Source: Christiangramia lutea (GTDB lineage: Bacteria; Bacteroidota; Bacteroidia; Flavobacteriales; Flavobacteriaceae). Taken from it: a stretch of 64,000 nucleotides of DNA. The notes under the pieces are model-generated. The model saw only the letters and a list, made by a program, of their open reading frames with translations. It ran no database searches and was not told the origin of the DNA. The DNA lies in assembly GCF_022489035.1 (NCBI RefSeq), contig NZ_JAKVTV010000003.1:372001-436000 (forward strand), given 5' to 3'. This document shows, in pieces, positions 17,299-27,146 of the stretch (its first letter is position 1; each line of letters opens with the position of its first letter). The position numbers and the translations under genes are program-made.

Positions 17299-18414
17299 CT
17301 AAATGATGGTCATCTGCCCGAGGTTGAGGTTTTCATTGTTTACAATATGACCTTCGGTATCGCTGATCACACTTTCCAGGAAATCACCCACTCTCTCAGT
17401 AGAATAATGATTATCGGTATTAATATCTTTGGTGCAAACATTCAATTTTATGCTTAATTCCACGGCCATTCTAACTGTTTCTGCCTCTTTTTTCAGACCT
17501 AAATGATCCAGAAGCATGGCTGCGGAAAGTACCGAAGCTACAGGATTGGCAATTCCCTTTCCGGCCGCCTGGGGATATGAGCCATGAATTGGCTCAAAGA
17601 GGGCATTTTCAGTTCCTACCGAAGCCGACTCTAATAATCCTATACTTCCGCCAATCACGCTGGCTTCATCAGATATGATATCTCCGAACATATTTTCAGT
17701 CAGGATCACGTCGAATTGTTTTGGATTCAGGATCATTTGCATCGCGGCATTGTCTACGAACAAATAATCAACTTTAACGCTGGGATATGCTTTAGCGATC
17801 TCAGTCACCGTTTTACGCCATAAGCGCGAAGTTTCCAAAACATTTGCCTTATCAACAAGCGTTAGTTTATTTCTTCTATCTTCAGCAGCTTTGAACGCCA
17901 GATGAGCCACCCGTTCAATCTCCTCTATAGAATAGGTACAAAGGTCTGAAGCGGAACGGCCATCTTCAGCCGTGCTTTTTTCACCGAAATAAATACCACC
18001 TGTAAGTTCACGGAAGATTACCATATCGGCTCCTTCGATATTCTCAGGTTTTAGAGGTGATTTATGAATAAGACTATCATAAGCTCTCACCGGCCGGATA
18101 TTAGCAAAAAGTCCGAGCTCTTTTCTTAATTTTAAAAGACCTTGCTCTGGCCTTACCTTGGCTGAAGGATCATTATCATATTTTGGATCACCAATGGCAC
18201 CAAATAACACAGCATCAGAATTTTTACATAATTCAAGTGTGGCTGCCGGCAAAGGATCCCCCAACTGATCTATTGCAATTGCACCCACTTTAGCTTCTTC
18301 AAATTTGAACTCATGATCAAACCTATCTGCAACGGCCCTCAGCACTTTGACTGACTGCTGTGTTATTTCAGGACCAATCCCGTCTCCGGGCAATACGGCT
18401 ATATTAAATTTCAT
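17299..18414 (-). CDS. leuB: 3-isopropylmalate dehydrogenase
   Basis: The 371-residue NAD enzyme oxidises and decarboxylates 3-isopropylmalate. It shows the N-terminal GDGIGPEI motif, the substrate-binding arginines in the LRKELGLFANIRPVR segment, and the signature NMFGDIISDEASVIGGSIGLL. It is the last gene of the leuACDB cluster, 4 nt after leuD. Confidence 0.96.
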   Translation of the reverse strand: MKFNIAVLPGDGIGPEITQQSVKVLRAVADRFDHEFKFEEAKVGAIAIDQLGDPLPAATLELCKNSDAVLFGAIGDPKYDNDPSAKVRPEQGLLKLRKELGLFANIRPVRAYDSLIHKSPLKPENIEGADMVIFRELTGGIYFGEKSTAEDGRSASDLCTYSIEEIERVAHLAFKAAEDRRNKLTLVDKANVLETSRLWRKTVTEIAKAYPSVKVDYLFVDNAAMQMILNPKQFDVILTENMFGDIISDEASVIGGSIGLLESASVGTENALFEPIHGSYPQAAGKGIANPVASVLSAAMLLDHLGLKKEAETVRMAVELSIKLNVCTKDINTDNHYSTERVGDFLESVISDTEGHIVNNENLNLGQMTII

Positions 18415-18418
18415 ACTT

Positions 18419-19042
18419 TCAGTTTTGTAGGGTTTCTTCTAATTTGTTCAGTTTTTCGAATCGCTTTTGCTCAAATTCCTTGATTTCTTCCAATTTACTA
18501 GTAAGGAAATCTATATCGTCATATCCATTCAGCAGGCAGGTTTTTTTATAGGCATCGATCTCAAAACTTTCGCTCTCAGCTGAACTTTCTATTTCTATTT
18601 TCTGTTCATGCAGGTCGATAATAATCTTTTCATTAGGATCATTTTCAACCGCTTTGAATAATTTATGCAGAAATTCAGCGCTTACCTGTACGGGTAAAAC
18701 CCCATTATTTAAGGCGTTTCCTTTGAAAATATCGGCAAAATAGCTTGATACCACAGCCTTGAATCCGTGGGCTTTTATGGCCCAGGCGGCATGCTCCCGG
18801 CTGGAACCGCAGCCAAAATTATTTCCAGCGATCAATATGGAACCTGAATATTTATCTTGATTCAGAACAAAATCGGGATTTGGTTCTCCATTTTTATCAA
18901 AGCGCCAGTCTCTGAAAAGATTTTCTCCGAATCCTTCCTTATCAGTAGCCTTAAGGAAACGAGCGGGAATGATCTGGTCTGTATCCACATTTTCGGCGTC
19001 CAAAGGAACCGCAGTATCTGTTAATTTTATGAATTTTTCCAT
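18419..19042 (-). CDS. leuD: 3-isopropylmalate dehydratase small subunit
   Basis: The 207-residue protein has the swivel domain of the aconitase family, with [14 protein letters not shown] near the N-terminus and [17 protein letters not shown], the substrate-recognition loop. It partners LeuC, with which it overlaps by 1 nt. Confidence 0.95.
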   Translation of the reverse strand: MEKFIKLTDTAVPLDAENVDTDQIIPARFLKATDKEGFGENLFRDWRFDKNGEPNPDFVLNQDKYSGSILIAGNNFGCGSSREHAAWAIKAHGFKAVVSSYFADIFKGNALNNGVLPVQVSAEFLHKLFKAVENDPNEKIIIDLHEQKIEIESSAESESFEIDAYKKTCLLNGYDDIDFLTSKLEEIKEFEQKRFEKLNKLEETLQN

Positions 19043-20424
19043 TAGTTCAATGTTTGGGTGTAATCTGAAATTTTTCCTGAAATGGCCGTTGCAGCCGCCG
19101 TTAACGGACTCGCCAGAATAGTCCTGGAACCAGGACCCTGCCTGCCTTCAAAATTTCTATTACTTGTGGAAACACAATATTCTCCTTCCGGGATCTTATC
19201 ATCGTTCATGGCTAAACATGCGGAACAACCGGGTTGTCTTAGTGTAAATCCTGCTTCTTCGAAAACCTTGTCCAGGCCTTCTTCCCTGATCTGAGAAGCG
19301 ACCTGCCGGCTTCCCGGAACGATCAACGCATTCACATTTGCGGCTTTTTTCTTTCCTTTGATATAAGATGCTGCGACCCTGAAATCCTCGATTCTTGAAT
19401 TGGTACAACTGCCGATGAAAATATAATTGATAGGCTTTTCGAGTAGCGTTTCCCCTGGTTTGAAATTCATATAAGCCAGCGCTTTCGCATCGCTCTTATT
19501 TCCTTCCAAAGGAATAGCTCCTGTCAATTTAATACCCATTCCCGGGTTGGTTCCGTAGGTGATCATCGGTTCGATATCTTCAGCATCAAAGGAATATTCC
19601 TGGTCGAATTCAGCTCCTTCATCGGTCTTCAAAGTTTCCCAGTGCGCTTTCATTTTTTCAAATTCAGCTCCTTTGGGCGCGAATTCCCTGCCTTCCACAT
19701 AATGGATAGTAGTCTGGTCTGGAGCGATCAATCCGCCCCGGGCACCCATTTCGATGCTCATATTACAAACAGTCATTCGGCCTTCCATAGACATTTCTTC
19801 GAACACATTTCCGGCGTATTCACAGAAATAACCGGTACCCGAATTGGTTCCCAGTTTACTGATGATATACAGGATCACATCTTTCGGTAACACACCTTTT
19901 TTCAGGTTTCCATTCACATTCACACGCAGCTTTTTCGGTTTTTCAACCAGCAAACACTGGCTAGCAAAAACTTGCGTCACCTGGCTGGTACCAATTCCGA
20001 AGGCAATGGTTCCGAAGGCGCCATGAGTCGAAGTGTGGCTATCCCCGCAAACGATGGTCATCCCGGGTTGAGTGATCCCCAACTCGGGAGCCATCACATG
20101 GACAATACCATTGTAGGGATGGCCGAGTCCGTATAAAGTAATATTGTTCTCTTCACAGTTCAGACTCAGCTCCTTCAGTTGTTTTCTTGACAAAAGATCC
20201 TTCACCGGCAGGTGCTGATCTTTTGTGGGTGTATTATGATCGGCCGTGGCAACGATCTGCTCCGGACGAAAAATTGGAATATTTCTTTCTTTTAATTCAT
20301 TAAATGCCTGCGGACTGGTAACTTCATGGATCAGGTGTTTGTCGATATATAAAATGTCCGGCCCATTAGGTATGCTTTCCACAACATGGGAGTCCCATAT
20401 TTTATCAAATAAGGTTTTCTTCAT
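19042..20424 (-). CDS. leuC: 3-isopropylmalate dehydratase large subunit
   Basis: The 460-residue aconitase-family protein carries the [4Fe-4S] cluster. Its cysteines are in [12 protein letters not shown] and [10 protein letters not shown], and the [13 protein letters not shown] motif is present. It isomerises 2- to 3-isopropylmalate together with LeuD. It is separated by 6 nt from leuA. Confidence 0.96.
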   Translation of the reverse strand: MKKTLFDKIWDSHVVESIPNGPDILYIDKHLIHEVTSPQAFNELKERNIPIFRPEQIVATADHNTPTKDQHLPVKDLLSRKQLKELSLNCEENNITLYGLGHPYNGIVHVMAPELGITQPGMTIVCGDSHTSTHGAFGTIAFGIGTSQVTQVFASQCLLVEKPKKLRVNVNGNLKKGVLPKDVILYIISKLGTNSGTGYFCEYAGNVFEEMSMEGRMTVCNMSIEMGARGGLIAPDQTTIHYVEGREFAPKGAEFEKMKAHWETLKTDEGAEFDQEYSFDAEDIEPMITYGTNPGMGIKLTGAIPLEGNKSDAKALAYMNFKPGETLLEKPINYIFIGSCTNSRIEDFRVAASYIKGKKKAANVNALIVPGSRQVASQIREEGLDKVFEEAGFTLRQPGCSACLAMNDDKIPEGEYCVSTSNRNFEGRQGPGSRTILASPLTAAATAISGKISDYTQTLN

Positions 20425-20430
20425 AATTCA

Positions 20431-21603
20431 TTAAGCAATTGCTCTTGCACTTTTTTTATAAATATCCATGATGGTATGAATATCGTGATCTGCCACTTCT
20501 TTCTTGGCATCGGCGAAATTCAAAAATTCGGTGTACACGCTATCCAATTCCAGTTTGGTTAGATTGTAACCCATTTTCTTCGCTTTATAAGCCAGGGCGG
20601 CTCTACCGCTACGGGCAGTTAAAACAATAGCCGACTCGGTGACCCCGACATCGGCTGGATTTATAATTTCGTATGTTTCTCGGTTCTTTATGACGCCGTC
20701 CTGGTGTATGCCTGAACTATGGGCAAATGCATTCGCCCCGACGATCGCCTTGTTCGGCTGGACGTACATACCCATTTCCCTCGAGACCATTTTACTGGTA
20801 TCATATAACAATTGAGGATTGATATCAGTGTTCAATTGCAAATATGGGTGTTGCCTCAAGATCATGACGACCTCTTCCAAAGCAGTATTTCCGGCTCTTT
20901 CACCAATCCCGTTGATGGTACATTCGATCTGTCTAGCACCATTGGAAATCCCGGCTATTGCATTCGCGGTAGCTAATCCCAGATCGTTATGACAGTGGCA
21001 TGAAATGATCACATTTTCTATCCCCCGCACATTATCTTTTAAATATTTGATTTTTTTACCGTATTCCTCCGGAAGGCAATATCCGGTAGTGTCCGGAATA
21101 TTTAGTACGGTGGCGCCATTCTTCACAGCTTCAGTGCAAACTTTAGCTAAAAACTCATTTTCGGTCCTTCCTGCGTCTTCGGCATAAAACTCCACATCGT
21201 CTACAAAGCTTTTGGCGTAAGCAACAGCTTCACCGGCTCTTTCGATAATTTCTGGCCTGCTGGCCTTAAACTTGTATTTTATATGGGAATCTGATGTTCC
21301 AATTCCCGTATGAATTCTTGGTTTGCGGGCATATTTTAATGCTTCTGCAGCAACTTTTATGTCATTTTTCACCGCGCGCGTTAGTCCGCAAACGGTCGCA
21401 TTCTTAACGAGTTTTGAAATCTCACTAACCGATTGAAAATCGCCGGGACTTGAAACCGGAAACCCAGCCTCGATCACATCAACACCCAGTTCATCCAGTC
21501 GCGCGGCAATTTTTAATTTTTGTTTTGTATTCAGTTTGCAGCCGGGGACTTGTTCTCCGTCCCTCAACGTAGTGTCAAAAATTTCTACCTTTTCAGTACG
21601 CAT
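20431..21603 (-). CDS. leuA: 2-isopropylmalate synthase, short form without regulatory domain
   Basis: The 390-residue protein has the catalytic HMGL-like barrel: [12 protein letters not shown] (residues about 10-21) and the metal motif [14 protein letters not shown]. Usual bacterial LeuA is about 510-520 residues with a C-terminal leucine-binding domain. Here the chain ends after the linker helices ([14 protein letters not shown]). It is the first gene of leuACDB, so isopropylmalate synthase is the likely role. Homocitrate or citramalate synthases have similar short barrels. Confidence 0.85.
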   Translation of the reverse strand: MRTEKVEIFDTTLRDGEQVPGCKLNTKQKLKIAARLDELGVDVIEAGFPVSSPGDFQSVSEISKLVKNATVCGLTRAVKNDIKVAAEALKYARKPRIHTGIGTSDSHIKYKFKASRPEIIERAGEAVAYAKSFVDDVEFYAEDAGRTENEFLAKVCTEAVKNGATVLNIPDTTGYCLPEEYGKKIKYLKDNVRGIENVIISCHCHNDLGLATANAIAGISNGARQIECTINGIGERAGNTALEEVVMILRQHPYLQLNTDINPQLLYDTSKMVSREMGMYVQPNKAIVGANAFAHSSGIHQDGVIKNRETYEIINPADVGVTESAIVLTARSGRAALAYKAKKMGYNLTKLELDSVYTEFLNFADAKKEVADHDIHTIMDIYKKSARAIA

Positions 21604-21751
21604 ATGAGATTTATTTTACTTTATCTTTATCTAAAGTATCGGAATGGTTATGCTTTTCCCATTGGTATTTGAAAACTGTTACGATACTGAAGTTAGATTA
21701 GAACACTCTTAACATATTGTTTTACAGGTATTTATAAAATATTGATTTACA

Positions 21752-23296
21752 ATGACCAATGACTTAACCGAAAACCTGTTTTCTTTAATAAAATCTCTTT
21801 CAGCTTCAGAAAAAAGACAGTTTTCTCTGTATGTTGGAAGGGTAGGAGTGAATTCAGATTCCAAATTTCTGAATTTATATAAGGTTATGTCACGCCAAAA
21901 GAAGTATGATGAAGCTGAAATTCTGAAGAGTACCAGGATCACAAAGCTTCAGCTTTCCAACGTAAAAACACATCTTTACAAACAGCTTTTAATTTCGCTT
22001 CGTTTGAATCCGGCTCACCAGAGTGTTCCGGTTCAAATAAGGGAACAGTTGGATTTTGCTTACATTTTATATCACAAGGGGTTGTATCAGCAAAGTCTGA
22101 AGATCCTGGATAAGGTTAAATCTCTCGCTCTAAATTATGAGGAAAAGAACGTGGCTTATGAGATCCTGGAACTTGAAAAGATCATTGAATCTCAATATAT
22201 CACCCGAAGTATGAACAACCGGGCTGATACCCTTATAAAACAGACAGAGGAGCTAAACCGTTTGAACCTTGTCTCAGGAAAACTTTCCAACCTGTCACTG
22301 GAGCTTTATTCAATTTTCCTGAAAATGGGTTATTGCCGTACAGAAGAGGAGGCACAGGGGATTAAGGATTATTTTCAAAAAAAAATACCAGAGTATGATT
22401 TTAAAAAGCTTGGTTTTAAGGAGAAATTATGGCTTTACAAAGCCCATTTATGGTACAGTTTCCTAATCCAAGATTTCCTGGGATGTTACCGATATTCCAT
22501 GAAATGGAAAGATCTTTTTGTAGAATATGAGCATTTGATTCCAATACATCCGGTTTCATACCTAAAGGGTAATCATTATTTATTGGAATCATTGTTCTAT
22601 ATGAGCCATACCGATCTTTTCGAGAAAACTCTCAGGGAACTTGAAAATTCGCTGCGAGACCCGAAAATTCCACATAATGATAATATTTCAGCGCTATCAT
22701 TTTTGTATGTGTATTCCAATAAGTTGAACCTTCGATTCATGAAAGGAGAATTTGGAAATTCAGATGAGCTGGTGGAAAAGATTAATCAAAAGATCACTAA
22801 ATTCAATGGGCGAATCGATGAACATCATATCATGGTTTTCTACTATAAGATCGCCTGTTTGTATTTTGGAGATGGGAATAATCGAAAATGTATCGAATAC
22901 CTTAAGAAGATCATCAATAATAAATCTCTTGAAATGAGGGAAGATCTTATGTGTTTTTCCAGGATATTGAATCTGGTGGCCCATTATGAGGCCGGCCTGG
23001 ATTATCACCTAGATAGCCTGGTGAAGTCTACTTATAAGTTCCTTATTAAAATGGATGATCTTCATGAAGTTCAAAAGGAAATGATCAAGTTCCTGAGAAA
23101 TATGCCTGATGTTTCTCCGCTGAATATTAAAGATGAATTTAGAAAGCTTCATGCAACCTTGAAAAAATTTGAAGACCATCCTTATGAAAGAAGGGCTTTT
23201 CTTTACCTGGATATCATTTCCTGGCTCGAGAGCAATATTGAGAACAGACCGGTACAGGAGATCATTATGGAAAAAAGTAAGGAGTATTCGAGATAA
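21752..23296 (+). CDS. Conserved hypothetical, helical-repeat protein
   Basis: The 514-residue soluble protein is divergent from leuA. I do not recognise a named family. The sequence is helix-rich, with short repeated units (for example QLDFAYILYHKGLYQQSLKILDKVKSLA near residues 95-125 and ACLYFGDGNNRKCIEYLKKI near 370) that look like TPR-type repeats. There is no signal peptide or membrane segment. A scaffold or regulatory role is possible, but nothing nearby fixes it. The next gene follows after 10 nt. Confidence 0.7.
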   Translation: MTNDLTENLFSLIKSLSASEKRQFSLYVGRVGVNSDSKFLNLYKVMSRQKKYDEAEILKSTRITKLQLSNVKTHLYKQLLISLRLNPAHQSVPVQIREQLDFAYILYHKGLYQQSLKILDKVKSLALNYEEKNVAYEILELEKIIESQYITRSMNNRADTLIKQTEELNRLNLVSGKLSNLSLELYSIFLKMGYCRTEEEAQGIKDYFQKKIPEYDFKKLGFKEKLWLYKAHLWYSFLIQDFLGCYRYSMKWKDLFVEYEHLIPIHPVSYLKGNHYLLESLFYMSHTDLFEKTLRELENSLRDPKIPHNDNISALSFLYVYSNKLNLRFMKGEFGNSDELVEKINQKITKFNGRIDEHHIMVFYYKIACLYFGDGNNRKCIEYLKKIINNKSLEMREDLMCFSRILNLVAHYEAGLDYHLDSLVKSTYKFLIKMDDLHEVQKEMIKFLRNMPDVSPLNIKDEFRKLHATLKKFEDHPYERRAFLYLDIISWLESNIENRPVQEIIMEKSKEYSR

Positions 23297-23306
23297 ATAA
23301 CCTGAT

Positions 23307-24176
23307 TTGCCTGTAAAAAACAATCACCTTACCAACATTCTTCAATTAAACCTTGCTGTACTATTAATTAGTACTTCAGGAGCTTTGGGTAGATATATCA
23401 CCTTGTCTCCGATTATTACGATTTTTTATAGATGTTTGCTGGCTGTAATCGTATTTTATCTTTTCTGCAAATGGAAAAGGATCGATCTTAATATTGACAA
23501 TAAGAAAGATTTTTTTAAAATGATCCTTGGAGGACTTTTAATGGGAGCGCACTGGATCACCTATTTTTATTCCCTTCAATACAGCAGCGTAGCAATTGCC
23601 TTATTATCGCTTTTTACATATCCCGTTATAACTGCATTTTTAGAGCCGATCCTTTTCAAAATAAAATTCAATAAAGTGCACATAGGCTTAGGATTGCTGG
23701 TGTTAACTGGGATCTATTTTTTAAGTCCGGAATTTGATCTTGAAAATGACTATTTCCTCGCTATCTTATTTGGGATCGCCTCGGCTGTATTTTATTCGTT
23801 CCGAAACTTGCTGATGAAACGAGAAGTTGAACGATACAATGGAACGGCCTTGATGTTCTACCAGATTCTGGTGATCGCAATATGTCTTTTTCCTGCAATT
23901 TTCTTTGCTGAATTTGAAAGTGTTTTGAAGCAATGGAAACCGCTCCTTATACTTGCTGTTCTTACTACATGTATCGGGCATACTTTATTTCTGAAAAGTT
24001 TCAGGAACTTTAGTGTAACCGCGGCAAGTATCATGAGCAGTATTCAGCCGGTCTACGGAATTGTCCTTGGAGCGATCTTTTTAGCTGAGATCCCTTCCTT
24101 AAAGACGGTAGTAGGGGGAAGCCTAATTATAGGTGCGGTGGTAATTGAAAGCTTGTTATCTGTTAAAAAGAAATAA
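23307..24176 (+). CDS. EamA/DMT-family permease
   Basis: The 289-residue integral membrane protein has about ten transmembrane segments arranged as two EamA repeats (residues about 10-135 and 150-285). The family exports or takes up metabolites; the substrate is unknown. The only usable start is TTG at 23307 (the next Met lies inside a membrane segment). It is 10 nt behind the helical-repeat gene and probably cotranscribed. Confidence 0.85.
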   Translation: MPVKNNHLTNILQLNLAVLLISTSGALGRYITLSPIITIFYRCLLAVIVFYLFCKWKRIDLNIDNKKDFFKMILGGLLMGAHWITYFYSLQYSSVAIALLSLFTYPVITAFLEPILFKIKFNKVHIGLGLLVLTGIYFLSPEFDLENDYFLAILFGIASAVFYSFRNLLMKREVERYNGTALMFYQILVIAICLFPAIFFAEFESVLKQWKPLLILAVLTTCIGHTLFLKSFRNFSVTAASIMSSIQPVYGIVLGAIFLAEIPSLKTVVGGSLIIGAVVIESLLSVKKK

Positions 24177-24192
24177 TGAATACCATAAATAA

Positions 24193-25035
24193 TTAATTCA
24201 GAATTTCTTTAAAAGTATCCCCCAGGCTTAAATCACCAGATTCGTATCCGCGCATAAACCATTTCATACGTTGTTCTGAAGTCCCATGTGTAAAAGAGTC
24301 CGGGTTCACCCTTCCAGTGGTCTGTCTTTGAATAGCGTCATCACCAACAGCATTGGCCGCACTTAAGGCCTCTTCTATATCGCCTTCCTGAAGTAATTCC
24401 TTATTGTAATGTGCCCAGATGCCGGCATAGAAATCGGCCTGTAGTTCCAGGGCAACCGACAATTCATTCGCTTCATTTCGGCCTACCTGTTGTTGCAATC
24501 TTCGAACTTCTGAAGCTGTTCCCAGTAAATTCTGAACATGGTGACCTACTTCATGAGCCATCACGTAAGCGATCGCAAAATCACCTCCTTTAGCGCCAAA
24601 ACGATTCCTTAATTCCTTAAAAAAGTCGAGATCCATATAAACTTTTTGATCACCGGGACAGTAAAAAGGTCCGCTCGCTGAGGAAGCACCTCCACAGGCT
24701 GTTTGAACAGCATCAGAGAAAAGTACCAATCCCGGTTCGCGATACTGAAGGTCATTTCGAGAAAAAATCATGTTCCAGGTATCTTCAGTATAGGCAAGAA
24801 CGGTAGCTGTAAATTCTCCAAGTTCCTTTTCTTCAGGAGTAAGTTCACGTGATTCTGTTGGAGCGGAAGGCTGATCAAGTTGTTCTAATACCGAAATGTC
24901 TCCATCGCTTAGGACGAACTGGGCAATTACGAAGATCAATCCTAAAATTCCCCCGCCAGCTATTAATTTTCCTCTACCGGAAGAACCCCTGCGATCTTCC
25001 ATGTTATCGCTTTGTCTGCCACCTCGCCATTTCAT
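24193..25035 (-). CDS. Putative neutral zinc metallopeptidase (YpfJ family)
   Basis: The 280-residue protein opens with the family signature MKWRGGRQSDNMEDRRG, then one transmembrane anchor (residues about 24-42), then a metallopeptidase domain with HEVGHHVQNLLG (HExxH) near residue 160. Downstream residues such as ELQADFYAGIWAH could supply the third ligand. It is likely an envelope protein facing the periplasm. The in vivo substrate of this family is not known to me. Confidence 0.88.
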   Translation of the reverse strand: MKWRGGRQSDNMEDRRGSSGRGKLIAGGGILGLIFVIAQFVLSDGDISVLEQLDQPSAPTESRELTPEEKELGEFTATVLAYTEDTWNMIFSRNDLQYREPGLVLFSDAVQTACGGASSASGPFYCPGDQKVYMDLDFFKELRNRFGAKGGDFAIAYVMAHEVGHHVQNLLGTASEVRRLQQQVGRNEANELSVALELQADFYAGIWAHYNKELLQEGDIEEALSAANAVGDDAIQRQTTGRVNPDSFTHGTSEQRMKWFMRGYESGDLSLGDTFKEILN

Positions 25036-25090
25036 TTTTAAAAGTTTTAATTAAAAATACTAATTAAAACCTTTAAAGCGATTAATTTTT

Positions 25091-25789
25091 TTAGATAGCG
25101 TCCCAGATTGGGTCTGAAGGAGGTGGGGCGATAATATGGATAGGCTCTTTTTTAACGGGATGCATGAATTTTAATTCCCGGGAATGTAAATGAATACTCG
25201 CATCTTTATTACTGCGGGCAAAACCGTACTTCAGGTCACCCTTAATTGGTGATCCTATCGCGGAAAGCTGACTGCGAATTTGATGGTGTCTTCCAGTGTG
25301 AAGATCAATTTCAAGGAGGTAATAATTGTCCAGCTTTTTTTTCATCCTGTAATCCAGAATTGCTTTTTTACTATCGGGAACTTCCTTTATATGAGCATAA
25401 GATTTATTCTGCTTAGAATTTCTTTTCATCCAATGAATAAGTTCTCCGGAATCGTTTGCTGGTGGATTTTTCACAACAGCCCAGTAAGTTTTTTTTGCCT
25501 TTTTATCCTGGAAAAGTTTATTGAGTCTTGGAAGTGCTTTTGAAGTTTTGGAAAATACTACAATTCCGCTAGTTGGACGGTCTAAACGATGAACAACTCC
25601 CAGGTAAACATTTCCTGGTTTGTTATACTTTTCTTTCAGAAAAGACTTTACTACCTCGCTTAAAGGTTTATCGCCGGTCTTATCGCCTTGTACAATATCT
25701 CCGGGTCTTTTATTTACAATGATGATATGGTTATCCTCATGTAAGACCTGAAGATTATTTTTATTGGAAAGTGTTTTCTCTGAACTCAA
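25091..25789 (-). CDS. RluA-family pseudouridine synthase
   Basis: This 232-residue RNA-modifying enzyme has the catalytic aspartate in VVHRLDRPTSGIVVFSK, and LHTGRHHQIRSQLSAIG is the second family motif. It has no S4 domain, so it resembles the short RluA/RluC-like or TruC-like forms; the target uridine cannot be assigned. The start is TTG (25789). It is 14 nt downstream of panB on the same strand, likely cotranscribed. Confidence 0.88.
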   Translation of the reverse strand: MSSEKTLSNKNNLQVLHEDNHIIIVNKRPGDIVQGDKTGDKPLSEVVKSFLKEKYNKPGNVYLGVVHRLDRPTSGIVVFSKTSKALPRLNKLFQDKKAKKTYWAVVKNPPANDSGELIHWMKRNSKQNKSYAHIKEVPDSKKAILDYRMKKKLDNYYLLEIDLHTGRHHQIRSQLSAIGSPIKGDLKYGFARSNKDASIHLHSRELKFMHPVKKEPIHIIAPPPSDPIWDAI

Positions 25790-25803
25790 CTTTCTAACTT
25801 CAA

Positions 25804-26622
25804 TTAATATTGTTCATTATCTGAGGGGAAAGACTGACTCTTTACGTCATCTCGATAATTTTGGAAAGCTTTGGTCATTTCTCCGTGAAGATCGGCATAG
25901 CGTCTAAGGAATCTTGGATTAAACTCATGAGTCATGCCAAGCATATCATGAACAACCAATACCTGGCCATCAACTCCGTTTCCGGCACCAATTCCGATTA
26001 CAGGAATGGTAATGCTTTCAGCTACTTCCTTGGCGAGTTGCGCCGGCACTTTTTCAAGAACTATGGCAAAACATCCCATTTTCTCTAACATCTTAGCATC
26101 AGATTTCAGCTTTTCAGCTTCCTGTTCTTCTTTTGCTCTTACAGTATAAGTGCCGAATTTATAAATGGATTGCGGAGTAAGGCCCAAATGGCCCATAACC
26201 GGGATTCCGGCATGTAAGATACGCTTTATACTTTCCTTTACTTCCTTACCACCTTCAAGCTTTACAGCATGTCCGCCGCTTTCCTTCATGATCCTGATAG
26301 CAGACCTAAGGGCCTCTTTCGGGTCGCTTTGATAACTTCCGAAGGGTAAGTCTACAACCACTAATGCTCGGTTTATGGCTCTAACCACACTGGTCGCGTG
26401 ATAGATCATCTGGTCCAGGGTGATGGGCAGTGTAGTTTCATGCCCGGCCATGACATTGCTGGCAGAGTCACCCACAAGGATTACATCGATCCCAGCACCA
26501 TCAACAATTTGAGCCATGGTAAAATCGTAAGCAGTTAACATACTTATCTTTTCACCATTGGATTTCATCTCTACAAGTGACTTAACTGTGATTCGCTTGT
26601 ATTCCTTTTTTGCAACAGACAT
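25804..26622 (-). CDS. panB: 3-methyl-2-oxobutanoate hydroxymethyltransferase
   Basis: PanB transfers a hydroxymethyl group to oxoisovalerate, the first step to pantothenate. Its substrate is a product of the ilv pathway in this window. The start at ATG 26622 ([16 protein letters not shown]) gives 272 residues; a longer frame upstream begins with a hydrophobic non-homologous stretch. It shows [38 protein letters not shown] and [22 protein letters not shown], typical metal and substrate segments. Confidence 0.94.
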   Translation of the reverse strand: MSVAKKEYKRITVKSLVEMKSNGEKISMLTAYDFTMAQIVDGAGIDVILVGDSASNVMAGHETTLPITLDQMIYHATSVVRAINRALVVVDLPFGSYQSDPKEALRSAIRIMKESGGHAVKLEGGKEVKESIKRILHAGIPVMGHLGLTPQSIYKFGTYTVRAKEEQEAEKLKSDAKMLEKMGCFAIVLEKVPAQLAKEVAESITIPVIGIGAGNGVDGQVLVVHDMLGMTHEFNPRFLRRYADLHGEMTKAFQNYRDDVKSQSFPSDNEQY

Positions 26623-26687
26623 TTGCTTGATTTTAAATTTGAGTAAAAGTAGTAAATTCGTTGGCCACATTCAAAACTACTTTAAGC

Positions 26688-27146
26688 ATGAAGAATTTTA
26701 TTATTGCTTTGCTATTACTTGTAAATACTGCTGTTTTCGCACAAAACAGCTCTGCTGAAAACACTCCTGAACAAATGGTTAAGGATTTCTTTGAAGCTTT
26801 TCACCGGCAGGACACCCTGACTCTAAGTGAAATTGCGTACCCGGGTGCAAAAATGGAATCGGTCTCAAAGGATGCTGATGGAAATACAAAGCTGAGTTCA
26901 AATGGATATTCCGAATTTTTAAAAAGCATAGCTTCAATTCCTGCTGAAGCCAGTTTTGAAGAGAAACTTCTTGGATTTAGGGTAGAAAAGAATGGATTAC
27001 TAGCTACGGTGACTACTCCCTATTCATTTTATTACAATGGGAATTTCAGTCATTGTGGTGTAAATAGTTTTCAACTAGTTAATTTCAACGGGGCGTGGAA
27101 AATCGTTCATTTAATCGATACAAGAACTAAAGAAGGTTGCGATTAA
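26688..27146 (+). CDS. Secreted NTF2/SnoaL-like protein
   Basis: Starting at ATG 26688 gives 152 residues with a clear signal peptide (MKNFIIALLLLVNTAVFA, cleavage before QNS). The mature part resembles NTF2-like folds: PEQMVKDFFEAFHRQD is the first helix and FNGAWKIVHLIDTR the last strand. No catalytic residues are obvious. It is divergent from panB and convergent with the FGE-like gene, whose end overlaps by 4 nt. Confidence 0.75.
   Translation: MKNFIIALLLLVNTAVFAQNSSAENTPEQMVKDFFEAFHRQDTLTLSEIAYPGAKMESVSKDADGNTKLSSNGYSEFLKSIASIPAEASFEEKLLGFRVEKNGLLATVTTPYSFYYNGNFSHCGVNSFQLVNFNGAWKIVHLIDTRTKEGCD

Noticed and set aside
21604-21751. Leu-rich leader peptide before leuA
   Set aside because: I read the minus strand of this gap; the only ATG with a Leu codon (ATGTTAAGAGTG) stops after five codons and no terminator follows.
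26623-26670. Longer PanB N-terminus
   Set aside because: The extra 16 residues start from a non-ATG codon and overlap the promoter space of the divergent gene; ATG 26622 matches the family start.
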